Source of the DNA: a virus
DNA length: 47,732 nucleotides
Direction: 5' to 3' (one strand)
IMG/VR virus record: IMGVR_UViG_3300012964_000001
Location: 64,001-111,732 of that record
The position numbers were made by a program, and so were the translations under genes. Under the pieces are notes generated by a model. That model was not told the DNA's origin. It ran no database searches and saw nothing but the letters and a program-made list of their open reading frames with translations. Positions 24,887 to 33,061 of this stretch are shown piece after piece (positions within the stretch are counted from its first letter, which is position 1; each line of letters starts with the position of its first letter).

Positions 24887-25332
24887 ATCAGCTCCTGAAC
24901 CTCACCATAGGTGATGTGGTGCAGTTGCGCGTAGAGCTGCTTCAATGCCTCGAGGTCCTTAACCTTCAGAAGCCCACCGCCTCCGGCCTGCATCAGCTGC
25001 GCATTCATGCGCTTGAACTTGACCTCCTGCAGCGCGGGGTAGTTCTTGGGGTCGACCGGATGCTCGGAGACCTCGACCGTGAACCGGTTGGCTCCGAGCC
25101 GCTGAATGGATTTCTGAAGCTTGTCGACCCATTGGGCGCGCTCCCACTCATTCTCTCTGCCGACCGGGGGCGGACCCGCCATCGTGTTGGCGGTGTTTTC
25201 GAACCCTGCGATCGTCTCTTCATCGAGTTCTCGGAAGCGCACGACGCGCCCCGAGAACCCGAATCCGCACAGATGCACCTGGTAAGAGGTGCCGCCATCC
25301 GTTGCCGTAACTTCGCTGACTTCCGCCTTCAT
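24862..25332 (-). CDS. Tail assembly chaperone (G-like), zero-frame product
   Basis: The 156-residue protein follows the tail tube gene and precedes the tape-measure region, the conserved place of the assembly chaperone. It has a beta-rich N-terminus, a central helical part (ERAQWVDKLQKSIQRL) and a C-terminal helix (DLEALKQLYAQLHHITYGEVQELMG). Five codons before its stop lies the slippery G GGA AAA. AAGGGAG is 9 nt from the ATG. It probably coats the tape measure before tube polymerisation. The longer fusion form is described with the extension frame. Confidence 0.8.
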   Translation of the reverse strand: MKAEVSEVTATDGGTSYQVHLCGFGFSGRVVRFRELDEETIAGFENTANTMAGPPPVGRENEWERAQWVDKLQKSIQRLGANRFTVEVSEHPVDPKNYPALQEVKFKRMNAQLMQAGGGGLLKVKDLEALKQLYAQLHHITYGEVQELMGKAIQVV

Positions 25333-25387
25333 GATGCACGACTCCCTTCACTCCTGTTGACCCCACATGGACCCGAGCGCTGTGGCC

Positions 25388-25831
25388 TTACAGCGCCAGA
25401 CCCTTGATGTACTTGACGCGAACTTTCAGCGGCATCTCGTTGCGTTGTCGCTGTCCTCCGACGGTCATCTTCCACGGAAGGATGGTGAAGCCCGCCATGG
25501 TGAGCGCCTTCTGCGTCCCGTCGTTGAACTGCACCTTCACCGCCACCCAGCCCTCGAGGGGTTCGGTGTTCGAGTCGGTGTTCTCGGTATCGACGAGAAT
25601 GCGCTCCAATAGCTCGAACTTAGTCTGCTTTGTCAGAAGCTCGATCTCGTAGAACTTCGTTAGCTTCTGAGAGTCGGTACGGTCTTCTCCGCAGAAGTCG
25701 TCCTCGACCACATCGGCGATTTCGTCCACCGTGAACGACACCACGTCAATCGCGGTTTGTTGATCATCTAGGCTAAACAGCCACTTGGCGTTTTTGCCTG
25801 CCCACTTCGGTGTGCGCGTACCACGTGCCAT
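25388..25831 (-). CDS. Tail tube protein
   Basis: The 147-residue protein directly follows the sheath gene, the standard place for the tube subunit. It is predominantly beta (FSLDDQQTAIDVVSFTVDEIADVVEDDF; GWVAVKVQFNDGTQKALTMAGFTI; VRVKYIKGLAL), with one short helix (KFELLERIL), consistent with the shared tube/Hcp-like fold. The ribosome site GGGAGA is about 9 nt from the ATG. Intergenic gaps of 45 nt to the sheath gene and 55 nt to the chaperone gene are relatively long for this region. Confidence 0.8.
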   Translation of the reverse strand: MARGTRTPKWAGKNAKWLFSLDDQQTAIDVVSFTVDEIADVVEDDFCGEDRTDSQKLTKFYEIELLTKQTKFELLERILVDTENTDSNTEPLEGWVAVKVQFNDGTQKALTMAGFTILPWKMTVGGQRQRNEMPLKVRVKYIKGLAL

Positions 25832-25876
25832 AGTCGTAGTTCTCCCGCTGCCTTTGGGGTTTCTGGGTGCCCCCGG

Positions 25877-27388
25877 TTAGGACGCCGTTACCGTGACGGT
25901 CTCGCCGAACTTCATGCTCAGGAAGATCTTGTCCATCCCGCTTGAGGTCTGGACGTCGAGCGGAACGATGAAGTTACCCTCGGCGATCGACTGCGCCGAG
26001 TTGGCCGCTGCTCGGTCTCCAAAGCCGTAGTCAACGACGTGCGGCATCTTCATCGGGTCTTGCTTCACGTTCTTCTTCAGATTCGCCATGAAGCGGTCGA
26101 CTGCGATCAGGACATCATCCTGAATTACCGTGACGTTCGGTGCCCCCGCGAAATCCCGCAGGCTGCTAACAATGCTGGTGGCGATGTAGTGACCGATGCG
26201 TGTGCGAGTGATGCGCTTCTTGGCCGGAGACGATGGTGCAATCGTCGTGACTCCACCCTCGATGCTCCATCCACCATTCGGCTCGGCGATGATGGTGTTG
26301 ATACCGCGTAGCGTATTCGATCCGGCGGCTTCTCCACGCGGCGTCTCGAGTGAGACAATGCCGTTCAGCATCTCGCGGATGAACGCGGCCTTGCAGGCCG
26401 GTGAGGTGGAGGGAGAAATCCTCGTCATGACCGAAGCCATGAAGGAGTCTCCGGGGACCAGTCTCAGCGTCCCATCGATGTCATCATGGATCCGGACCCA
26501 TCCGTCGACATAGGCGGCTTGCCACGACGAGTAGCCCGCGGTTGCAACGTCTGTCTGGACCAGAGCCAGTGTTAGGCCCGAGTCCCCATGCAGCAAAGCC
26601 ATCCGGTCTCCCATGAGGGACGAATGCGCCACGAGACCTGCCATGACAGCTGCGCGGTCTGTGTCGCCGGGGTCATCGGCAAAGCAGACGCGAACGTCAC
26701 GGTCACTCTCTGCAAGCGCTAGGCCATAGTCGCCAGCTCCTGGGGTTCCGAGATAACGCGCCGAGTTGATCGTGCCATCGGAACCACCACTGAACGTCCC
26801 CGTCCCATCTGTTGGGCGTCCGGTGTTCGAGCGGGTCAAGGATCCCAAGAGACGCAGTGAACTGGTCGTCGGATCGCTGAAGGTCGTCCCTGAAGCATCC
26901 ACGTTGTACAGAAGATCCGTGGTCGTGCCGCTTGCCCCAGTGATCGCAATCGCTAGATTGAAGTGGTTGGCATCGCCATCGCTGGCCGCGCTAATCGTCC
27001 AGGTAACGGCATTCCCTTCCGCTCCGACGTATTTCAGCGTAGCGACCAGGATGGTCGTCCCTCCGGTCACCAGATTGACCGTCGCCTTAGCGGCCGCGCT
27101 CCCCACGACGCGTACGGTCCGGAGGTCGTACCAGCCCTTTTTGAGCAGGGCGAGATAGCCGCTTCCTGTCCGGGTCATTCCGGGCGGCGCCATCGTCAAC
27201 GCCAAATCACCGATGTTGGTCGGGTGAAACGGCGTCCCCTGGTCTACCTGCGTAGGACCCCAAGGAAACTGACCCAAAAGCAACGCCGTCGCAGTACCGG
27301 CGGACTGCACCAGCGCCGGGGGCTCCCGCTCAATCGCGTAGATCCCCATCAACGTCGGAGTCGTGATGGATTCGACGAATACAGGCAT
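25877..27388 (-). CDS. Contractile tail sheath protein
   Basis: The 503-residue protein opens with the extended arm seen in sheath proteins (ESITTPTLMGIYAIEREPPA). An inserted beta domain lies at about 105-215 (TILVATLKYVGAEGNAVTWTI onward). The conserved C-terminal half includes AAYVDGWVRIHDDIDG, RGEAAGSNTLRGINTI, RITRTRIGHYIATSIVSSLR and the closing IVPLDVQTSSGMDKIFLSMKFGE, the strand that interlocks with neighbours. It establishes a contractile tail. GAGGG is 5 nt from the ATG. The tube gene follows. Confidence 0.9.
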   Translation of the reverse strand: MPVFVESITTPTLMGIYAIEREPPALVQSAGTATALLLGQFPWGPTQVDQGTPFHPTNIGDLALTMAPPGMTRTGSGYLALLKKGWYDLRTVRVVGSAAAKATVNLVTGGTTILVATLKYVGAEGNAVTWTISAASDGDANHFNLAIAITGASGTTTDLLYNVDASGTTFSDPTTSSLRLLGSLTRSNTGRPTDGTGTFSGGSDGTINSARYLGTPGAGDYGLALAESDRDVRVCFADDPGDTDRAAVMAGLVAHSSLMGDRMALLHGDSGLTLALVQTDVATAGYSSWQAAYVDGWVRIHDDIDGTLRLVPGDSFMASVMTRISPSTSPACKAAFIREMLNGIVSLETPRGEAAGSNTLRGINTIIAEPNGGWSIEGGVTTIAPSSPAKKRITRTRIGHYIATSIVSSLRDFAGAPNVTVIQDDVLIAVDRFMANLKKNVKQDPMKMPHVVDYGFGDRAAANSAQSIAEGNFIVPLDVQTSSGMDKIFLSMKFGETVTVTAS

Positions 27389-27410
27389 GTAGCCCTCGTT
27401 TTGGTTGTGA

Positions 27411-27431
27411 CGAGGGCAGAGATTGCCCTCG
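27411..27431. other. Perfect hairpin between small tail gene and sheath gene
   Basis: The arms CGAGGGCA and TGCCCTCG (8 bp, 5-nt loop) lie 23 nt before the sheath start on the minus strand. There is no T-run after it, so it is not a classical terminator. A second dyad (CTGAGCTC, GAGCTCAG) lies 15 nt away at 27446-27462 and overlaps the stop of the small gene. Either may act in mRNA processing or stability ahead of the highly expressed sheath gene. Confidence 0.5.
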
Positions 27432-27458
27432 GGTTCCTACGTCAGCTGAGCTCGGAGC

Positions 27459-27644
27459 TCAGGAAACCCAGATCGGATCACCGCCTACGGTGATGTTTTG
27501 GCCATTCAGCGTCAGGTAATCGTGCTCCGGAGCCTCGGCCGTGCCGAGCACCAGGACGCACGTTCGATCGAAGACACGGGACGGAGTGACCGGCACTTCC
27601 GGTACCGGAAAACCCAGCACCAGGACGCACTCTATATCGGCCAC
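27459..27644 (-). CDS. Small protein with an internal repeat
   Basis: The 61-residue product starts at a GTG with GGAG 6 nt upstream, touching the stop of the tail-terminator gene. It contains CVLVLG twice, encoded by an exact 15-nt direct repeat (27547-27561 and 27616-27630). The rest is beta-like with a Gly-rich end (LTLNGQNITVGGDPIWVS). No family is recognised. Its position between terminator and sheath suggests a small tail component. It may have grown by the internal duplication. Confidence 0.65.
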   Translation of the reverse strand: MADIECVLVLGFPVPEVPVTPSRVFDRTCVLVLGTAEAPEHDYLTLNGQNITVGGDPIWVS

Positions 27645-28229
27645 CTAGATCTCCAATTCGAGAGCCATGCAGAGGTAGACACGCAGGAGACGCGGGCTCT
27701 GTGCGCTCACGGTCGCCACCATGTGTGATTCTCCGTCAATAGTGGCTCGCCATTCGTTGATCCGGACGGGTCCTGGAGAATCCGTGATGTCTGGAGCATC
27801 GAAGTCGAAGTCGACGTATCCGCCGAACCCGTCGAGCTGCGCATCGAACTGCAGAAGGATCCCATTCCGTACCGGATTGCCGGATCCAAGCGTGAACAGC
27901 GTCCCCTTGTGCAGTACGTCCTCGAGCTCGGCCAGCATCTGGTCACGCTCGGACTGAGACTGCGACCAGATGTCGAGCTGGATCGGTTGGTCCCGGTCGG
28001 CAAAGCGCCACGTGTAAAGCCCCGTAGTCGCGTCCATCGGCACCATGTCGACATCGTCGATGTTCACCTGCTCATCGTCAGCGGAGCCGGCACACAGAAT
28101 CGTGATGGCCCGGGGAGGAAGGGGTGCGTCCGCTGCTGGCCACTCGTAGCTGATGACGGTGTCGGGCATGTACCCGGCGATGAATCGCCCCAGCGCAGCA
28201 CAGGCGGCTTTCTGAATCGGCTGGGCCAT
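27645..28229 (-). CDS. Putative tail terminator / completion protein
   Basis: The 194-residue protein begins with a helix (MAQPIQKAACAALGRFIAGY). A beta-alpha-beta arrangement with RAITILCAGSADDE follows, then YTWRFADRDQPIQLDIWSQSQSERDQMLAELEDVLH, the pattern typical of tail-terminator and completion proteins. There the central sheet is followed by a helix with W and E/D residues. It precedes the sheath gene as expected. AAGG lies about 8 nt before the ATG, and 3 nt separate it from the preceding stop. Confidence 0.6.
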   Translation of the reverse strand: MAQPIQKAACAALGRFIAGYMPDTVISYEWPAADAPLPPRAITILCAGSADDEQVNIDDVDMVPMDATTGLYTWRFADRDQPIQLDIWSQSQSERDQMLAELEDVLHKGTLFTLGSGNPVRNGILLQFDAQLDGFGGYVDFDFDAPDITDSPGPVRINEWRATIDGESHMVATVSAQSPRLLRVYLCMALELEI

Positions 28230-28232
28230 AAG

Positions 28233-28496
28233 CTAGGCCTTGGGGAAGTCCGATGCTCCGCAGTACTCGCAGAAGTTGAACTCGTGGCCCAGCCAAATCC
28301 TTAGGACCATCGGTCGCAGGTGGTAGACAACCTGGGACTCGTCAGTCGGTGGCGCGTCGCACAGCCTAGCCTTGCCCATCCTGAGCAGTAAGCCATCATG
28401 GGGGCGTCCGAAGACCTGGACATCAGCTCCGTCGGTGTGTAACTCGGCTCGCCCGAGTGCGACTAGCGCCGCTGCCGTCTGTCGGTCGTAGATCAC
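28233..28496 (-). CDS. Small protein with a C-terminal CxxC
   Basis: The frame can start at one of two GTG codons. The second is preferred because TAAGGA lies 7 nt upstream, giving 87 residues (VIYDRQTAAALVALGRAEL onward). The C-terminus has HEFNFCEYCGASDF, a single CxxC that could be half a zinc site or a redox pair. It lies between a 45-residue basic protein and the tail terminator. No family is recognised; in this position a head-tail joining or scaffolding role is possible. Confidence 0.6.
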   Translation of the reverse strand: MIYDRQTAAALVALGRAELHTDGADVQVFGRPHDGLLLRMGKARLCDAPPTDESQVVYHLRPMVLRIWLGHEFNFCEYCGASDFPKA

Positions 28497-28506
28497 CAGC
28501 ACGTCC

Positions 28507-28644
28507 TTACTTCTTCTTCGGCTTTGGCGGAGGCACGTGCTTTGGCAATTTGGCGCCCTTGGGAGTTGCCGCGGCAAACTCCTTCGCGATCTTGGGGTGA
28601 TGGATGAACATGTAGCCGCGTTGCGCCTGTGACTTGAACGGCAT
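28507..28644 (-). CDS. 45-residue basic phage protein (MPFKSQAQRGYMF type)
   Basis: The gene encodes MPFKSQAQRGYMFIHHPKIA followed by KEFAAATPKGAKLPKHV and a PPPKPKKK tail. Short proteins with this start (MPFKSxAQRRYMF..HPKIAK) recur in many tailed-phage genomes near head and tail genes; their function is not established. AAGGA is 7 nt from the ATG, and 2 nt separate it from the preceding stop. The high positive charge suggests contact with DNA or acidic proteins. Confidence 0.8.
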   Translation of the reverse strand: MPFKSQAQRGYMFIHHPKIAKEFAAATPKGAKLPKHVPPPKPKKK

Positions 28645-28646
28645 GA

Positions 28647-29339
28647 TCAATCCTTGCCTCCCCTGTCTGGCAGCGCCTTCCGGACTTCCTCGGCCAATAT
28701 CTCGCGCACTTTGGGAATAGCGGCGCGCATGTACCAGTGGGGTTTTGTTCCGTGGGCGGCGATCGAGCGTTGGATTCCGCGGGCGATCGCCACTGCGTCG
28801 CCCGTCTGTTGTCCGGGTCCAGATTCGATGATGGAGTTTAGGCGTCCAACTGTTCCAGCAAACTCGGCGCTTGCTCGGCGCCTCTTACCAAGCTTCCGGA
28901 GCGCCTTCTTTGCTGCCTTGAACCGCTCATCTCGTTGCTTTCGACGGTTATAGAGCTGCGCGGCAGCGCGCCAGGCGTGTTCTCTAGTGGTGCTACCAGT
29001 TAGCCGTTTGTGCGGCTTGACCGTTCCTCGTGCGTTTATCCCCTGCATCCCCCGGAGCTTCACCCAGGCGACTAGCGGCGCAAGCGGCGGGGTGTGGGGT
29101 CTTGATCCCCTCTCGATCGCCGCAGCATGGGGCGCATCGACAACTATGGTGTGAGCCGGGGATGTGTGAGCGCTTTTTTCCAGACCTCCAAAGGCGACCG
29201 GGATTTTACGGCGCACCACACTGAGACCTCGGCTCGCTGCCTTCTCACGGGCTCGATCGAGTCGATTCTCTCGCGCTTCATGGTCCCGGGCGATCTTCTT
29301 GAAGGCCGCCGTGAGCGACATGAATTTGAACTCAGGCAT
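28647..29339 (-). CDS. HK97 gp10-like neck / tail completion protein
   Basis: The 230-residue product has the characteristic PHAAAIERGSRPHTPPLAPLVAWV segment of gp10-like neck proteins, in which YA..vE.GT..m.p.PFl recurs. It also has a very basic helical middle (NRRKQRDERFKAAKKALRKLGKRRR) and GTKPHWYMRAAIPKVREIL near the C-terminus, the usual final helix. The ATG used has a weak GGA site; the TTG two codons earlier is less likely. It lies between the head connector genes and the tail terminator. It probably joins head and tail. Confidence 0.75.
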   Translation of the reverse strand: MPEFKFMSLTAAFKKIARDHEARENRLDRAREKAASRGLSVVRRKIPVAFGGLEKSAHTSPAHTIVVDAPHAAAIERGSRPHTPPLAPLVAWVKLRGMQGINARGTVKPHKRLTGSTTREHAWRAAAQLYNRRKQRDERFKAAKKALRKLGKRRRASAEFAGTVGRLNSIIESGPGQQTGDAVAIARGIQRSIAAHGTKPHWYMRAAIPKVREILAEEVRKALPDRGGKD

Positions 29340-29367
29340 GGGCAATTATCCGAACCAACGGATGATG

Positions 29368-29817
29368 CTACGGAGTTGGTCGGTTCCGAATCAGCGTGAG
29401 CATGTAGCGAAATGGCTTAGCGGTGTCGATGTTGTCGAGCCTGTATTCACCCGTGATTCCACCACTCAGCATGTACAGGATTTCGGTATGGGTATCCGCG
29501 GCTGGGTTCAGTTGTGCGATACTGTAACCGCCGGAACCCGAAGTTCCGGCGTAGAGCGGAGTGATGGGGCCCCACCGAACATCTTCCGTCGTGTAGCGTC
29601 CGCCGCTTGCTGCGATTTCCTTCGACGTTAGGTACCGCACCAGGTAGCGGAGCGGCATCACCAGATCGTAGTCGCGTGGGCTCGTGTTCGGCTGCTTGAT
29701 ACGCTGCGGCCAGACGCGCGTTCGAACGATGACCTGAGTCGTGCGGATCGGTATCGTCGTCTCGGAGATGGCTCGGACGCCATCCGCGAGTTCCCGCATA
29801 TCGTCCAGGAATCCCAT
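29368..29817 (-). CDS. Head-closure / connector protein candidate
   Basis: The 149-residue protein is beta-rich (IRTTQVIVRTRVWPQRIKQP; YDLVMPLRYLVRYLTSKEI; DTHTEILYMLSGG), with a short N-terminal helix. Its position, two genes before the tail terminator and after another connector candidate, matches head-closure proteins (gp16 of SPP1-like phages). There is no clear ribosome site. Instead, a long hairpin ends 14 nt before the ATG. The call is positional. Confidence 0.5.
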   Translation of the reverse strand: MGFLDDMRELADGVRAISETTIPIRTTQVIVRTRVWPQRIKQPNTSPRDYDLVMPLRYLVRYLTSKEIAASGGRYTTEDVRWGPITPLYAGTSGSGGYSIAQLNPAADTHTEILYMLSGGITGEYRLDNIDTAKPFRYMLTLIRNRPTP

Positions 29818-29830
29818 GGGATAGATCTAA

Positions 29831-29877
29831 GGTCGGCCCCGGTGAGATAAGGGGCTGGATCCTCACCGGGACCGACC
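29831..29877. other. 16-bp hairpin between two connector genes
   Basis: Two 16-nt arms (29831-29846, 29862-29877) pair with one G-U type mismatch around a 15-nt loop. It lies just after the stop of one connector gene and before the next start. No T-run follows on the minus strand, so it is not a standard intrinsic terminator. Its stem precedes a start with no visible Shine-Dalgarno. It could therefore influence translation or mRNA processing. Confidence 0.6.
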
Positions 29878-29886
29878 AGAGTGGTC

Positions 29887-30492
29887 TCAGTAGAGGCAGA
29901 TCGCTCCGCCGCTATGCCGCTTCTGGTTCAGGATGCTCTCGAGGCCGAGCGCCAGAGCAAGCTCACGGCGCCACATAGCAAGCATCTGTTGCGCGGTTTC
30001 GATGGACGTCTGGTTTCCAGGTGGATGGAACTCGATTTCATCAACCCGCTTGATTGGTCCCGCGGTCGGGTTCAGAAGAGCGATGCGGGCCTTGCACTCA
30101 CGGATACGCCGGAGGCACTCGCGCACGATGACCAGGCCCCCGTCCACGGTCACCGGATAGGTCCCGGAGTGCGCCTTCTTGAGGATAAGTGAAATCCCCC
30201 CGGTCACGAGCCCGCGCACCGTGACCTTTTCCTCTAGATCATCCAGATCGACCACGACTTGGTCGTGTGCCGCAAACCCCATGGTGCTCACCAGAGTGAG
30301 ACTGACGATAGCCCCCGCCGGAACGGCGGTGACGGTGGTCGACGTCGTAGTGTCTGATCCCTCTCGTAGATACGGCTGAATGACCTTCTCGAACACGGCA
30401 TGGACGCCGATGTACGGTTCCGCGCCGACATCGAGGGTATTGACCCCGAGCTCGGCGCGGATCCGGTCCAGTTCGGCGCTGGTGAGCGGCAT
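29887..30492 (-). CDS. Head-tail connector (adaptor) candidate
   Basis: The 201-residue product has a helical start (SAELDRIRAELGV), a beta domain (TTSTTVTAVPAGAIVSLTLVS; DQVVVDLDDLEEKVTVRG), and a C-terminal helical part (ECLRRIRECKARIALL; AQQMLAMWRRELALALG). Mixed helical-beta adaptors are common after the capsid gene. The ATG follows the previous stop by 3 nt. No named family is certain; an adaptor or head-completion role is inferred from location. Confidence 0.45.
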   Translation of the reverse strand: MPLTSAELDRIRAELGVNTLDVGAEPYIGVHAVFEKVIQPYLREGSDTTTSTTVTAVPAGAIVSLTLVSTMGFAAHDQVVVDLDDLEEKVTVRGLVTGGISLILKKAHSGTYPVTVDGGLVIVRECLRRIRECKARIALLNPTAGPIKRVDEIEFHPPGNQTSIETAQQMLAMWRRELALALGLESILNQKRHSGGAICLY

Positions 30493-30495
30493 GGC

Positions 30496-30894
30496 TCAAT
30501 CGACTGCGTAGTTGTACGAGATTCCGCAGGTATTGACCGTGACCCCAGTCACACCACCGGTTACCAGCTTCAAACGAGCATACCGCGCTCCGTAGACGGC
30601 ATTCGGGGCGTCGATGACCTTCCCGGTCGTCGTGGTACTGATCGCCACATCCGCCACGTTGGCGGCCGGCGAAACGTTATAGTAGTTGGTCGCATCGTTG
30701 CTGATCTGCCAGCTCGGCGTCCAGGTGACGCCTCCAGTGCAGTCAGCAGCCACGAACGCTGACAGCGTCCCTAGCTTAGGACCACCACTCTCTTTCCCCA
30801 CTGATAGGGCCGAGCCATTGACCGTATAGCCAACAGCTTGACCGTTGGCGGTCCCGGTCGTTGCAGAGTTCTGAAAACGGATCTTCGACTTCAT
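30496..30894 (-). CDS. Possible head decoration protein
   Basis: The 132-residue protein is Thr/Ala/Val-rich and almost fully beta (MKSKIRFQNSATTGTANG; GKVIDAPNAVYGARYARLKL; TVNTCGISYNYAVD). It immediately follows the capsid gene, where decoration or small head proteins are common. AAGGACG lies 6 nt before the ATG. No family is recognised. Size, beta content and position are the only support for a capsid-binding role. Confidence 0.5.
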   Translation of the reverse strand: MKSKIRFQNSATTGTANGQAVGYTVNGSALSVGKESGGPKLGTLSAFVAADCTGGVTWTPSWQISNDATNYYNVSPAANVADVAISTTTTGKVIDAPNAVYGARYARLKLVTGGVTGVTVNTCGISYNYAVD

Positions 30895-30959
30895 CGGAAC
30901 GTCCTTGGTTCGATGCTTTGGTATTCAAGCGTTAGGCTGACTTCGTTGCGTCCGCCGTA

Positions 30960-32051
30960 TCAGCCGGTGTGGATGCTTCGGCACATGCGCGAGTCAGCGA
31001 GCCCGAGCGCCAAGAACGCGATCCAGAGCGCCTTCGGGGTCTGAGCGTAGTTGTCATCGCTTGCCGGATAGACGCCCGGCATCGCCTTCCCGAGACCCGC
31101 CAGGAACAGGTCACGCCCGAATGCTTGGGCGTAGTTGATGGTCACGCTACTGGTGTTCGCCGCAGTCGTGTTAGTTGTCGACTCGATGAAGTGGAAGCCC
31201 AATGCGCTTCCCATATAGGACTTCGGGAAGAGGATGTTGAACTCCGGGTGGAACTTCGATAGATGTTGCCAATCCCGCGTCGCCTCGACCTGACGACGCT
31301 GCGTCGGTGTCACGCGCAAGATGTACCGACCATCCGAGAAGGCGTCGATATTGGCGTCGACCAAGGACTGCCGAGTCCGCTGGATGGTATCGATGTCCAG
31401 ACCGAAGTCGTCGGCTACCGTCGGCGTGTTGTCGTCGGTCATCCCATTCGGGCGAATGATGGCGCCATTATCCCCGAGCAGGGTCAACCCGGTGTCGATG
31501 AAGCGGCTGAAGTCACGTCGAATCTGCGACCCAAGCATCGTCTCGACCTGATGCACGCCCATCGACCAATCGAACGTGTCGAGCCCTATGGGCGCGATAC
31601 GGCTGTTTTCTTGGTCGTAGGGTCCGCCGAAGCGGAACAGGGTGAGCGAGGTTTGCTCGGAGTTGAACGCGATAGGGGTAACGCTCAGGGTCGCTCCGGT
31701 CGGAATACGACGAGAATCCAGCGTGTAGGTCGTGTTCTGGTATGCGGGGCGATTGAACCGGATGGTGTGGCCGGGCTCGGCGTCCCACTTGACCTTCGCC
31801 GCAAAGAGTTCTTGCGGTAGCCCAGTGGAAAGCAGGAGCTGGTCCCGCTCGAACCCCGTGAACGGTGCACCGTTCTGGAGCAGAGCCGGTCGGCCCGGAT
31901 TCATCAGATTGCCCACGTCGGGCATTGCAGCCATCATGGCAACCCGCCAGAGTTGGGCCATGACGTATTGGGGCTCGGGTTGGGTGAGAACGAGGTCCGA
32001 GACGCGGTCGTAGAAATTCTCGGGAACTTGCAGGCGTGACAGAAGAGCCAT
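30960..32051 (-). CDS. Major capsid protein
   Basis: The 363-residue protein follows a scaffold-like gene and is the expected size of an HK97-fold capsid subunit. It begins with a helical segment (FYDRVSDLVLTQPEPQY), then an E-loop-like region (GHTIRFNRPAYQNTTYTLDSRRI). Long-helix and spine regions follow (FDWSMGVHQVETMLGSQIRRDF; DDFGLDIDTIQRTRQSL; YILRVTPTQRRQVEA) and the C-terminal part has NYAQAFGRDLFLAGLGKAMP. AAGGA is 9 nt from the ATG. No direct sequence motif proves the fold, so the call combines order, size and layout. Confidence 0.75.
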   Translation of the reverse strand: MALLSRLQVPENFYDRVSDLVLTQPEPQYVMAQLWRVAMMAAMPDVGNLMNPGRPALLQNGAPFTGFERDQLLLSTGLPQELFAAKVKWDAEPGHTIRFNRPAYQNTTYTLDSRRIPTGATLSVTPIAFNSEQTSLTLFRFGGPYDQENSRIAPIGLDTFDWSMGVHQVETMLGSQIRRDFSRFIDTGLTLLGDNGAIIRPNGMTDDNTPTVADDFGLDIDTIQRTRQSLVDANIDAFSDGRYILRVTPTQRRQVEATRDWQHLSKFHPEFNILFPKSYMGSALGFHFIESTTNTTAANTSSVTINYAQAFGRDLFLAGLGKAMPGVYPASDDNYAQTPKALWIAFLALGLADSRMCRSIHTG

Positions 32052-32124
32052 GATGACTTTTCCTTCTCACCCGCACTCGAGCCCCTTAGAACGGAGCGGG
32101 TGTTAGTTGCGAACTGTTTATTGT

Positions 32125-32979
32125 TTATCGAGGTCCGTAGACCTCTTTGACGTGTTCCTGGGCGTACTGAGCCGCCAGAAACGGGTTTCCTGTTGGAGAC
32201 GAAAGCCGCTCGTATTCTTTCTTAGGATCTGGCGGCACGGTGGACGCGGGAGCCGGAGCACCCGACGGATTTGCAGTGGTAGCAGGGACCACCGGTACTG
32301 CTGGAGCTCCAGCAGGTGCTGCGGAAGTTGCCGCAACGGTTATAGGAGCGGAGGTCGCGGCAGTAGCTGGAACAGCCGCCGTGGTGGACGTAGATTCCGT
32401 TCCAGTCGATGTCTGAGCTACGGGAGTTAACCAGGTGGGGCGAAGCACCGCAATCGCTCGGAGCTGGGCTGCGGCGTCGTCGCCAGCTAGGTCCGTGACC
32501 GCCTTCTTTTGGACCTCGGTGAGGCCCTTCATCTCGTTGTCGCGGTAGACCTTGATGGTCTCCTCGTGCGACTGAAGCCGCCTTTCCGCTTCGGTGAGCT
32601 TCTGATTGGCTTCGGCCGCCTTGGTCTCTGCGGTCTTGTCTTTCTCCCGACGCTCTTTGACTTCGGCGGTAATCGCCTTCAGTTCCTTTTCGTCGGCGAC
32701 CCCGAGTTCCTTGAAGAGCGCCGCCCTCTCTGCGGCACGTTCTCGCTCCAGACGTGGCTTGAGCGCATTTTCCGGAAGGTCGTCCAAGGTCACCGGACGG
32801 CCCTGAGGCGGAACCGCGGTGGTTCCGGTAGCCGGGGTTGTTACTGGCGCCGCTGTCGTTCCGGTGGATCCGGCAGCCGGAGCAGCAGGGGGCGCACCCG
32901 CAGGCGCCCCCGCAGCCGGGGTTTCGGTAGTGACTGAACTTGCTGCGCGTCCCGGATGATCGTTTGCTTCAGATGGCAT
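32125..32979 (-). CDS. Scaffold / capsid assembly protein
   Basis: The 284-residue product has Ala/Pro/Thr low-complexity ends and a charged coiled-coil core (about residues 70-150: RPRLERERAAERAALFKELG; AEVKERREKDKTAETKAAEA; QKLTEAERRLQSHEETIKV). That is the classic profile of scaffolding proteins. It lies directly upstream of the capsid gene. GGAG is 6 nt before the ATG. Its leader contains a 23-bp sequence shared with the leader of the large-terminase gene. No protease motif is visible, so capsid maturation, if any, must use another protein. Confidence 0.75.
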   Translation of the reverse strand: MPSEANDHPGRAASSVTTETPAAGAPAGAPPAAPAAGSTGTTAAPVTTPATGTTAVPPQGRPVTLDDLPENALKPRLERERAAERAALFKELGVADEKELKAITAEVKERREKDKTAETKAAEANQKLTEAERRLQSHEETIKVYRDNEMKGLTEVQKKAVTDLAGDDAAAQLRAIAVLRPTWLTPVAQTSTGTESTSTTAAVPATAATSAPITVAATSAAPAGAPAVPVVPATTANPSGAPAPASTVPPDPKKEYERLSSPTGNPFLAAQYAQEHVKEVYGPR

Positions 32980-32996
32980 GTGTTTCTCCAGTTCGA

Positions 32997-33020
32997 CCGA
33001 TTGTCCGCCGTCGTCGCGGT
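32997..33020 (-). promoter_or_regulatory. Repeated leader element, copy 1 (scaffold gene)
   Basis: Read on the minus strand it is CCGCGACG-A-CGGCGGACAATCGG, one mismatch from the copy before the large-terminase gene. It lies about 18 nt before the scaffold ATG. GACAAT resembles a -10 hexamer at a similar distance from the start codon in both copies. A late promoter or a regulator site is likely. Confidence 0.6.
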
Positions 33021-33061
33021 GGAGAACGCCAGGGACTCAGAGCACCCGGCGGTCAACGAAT

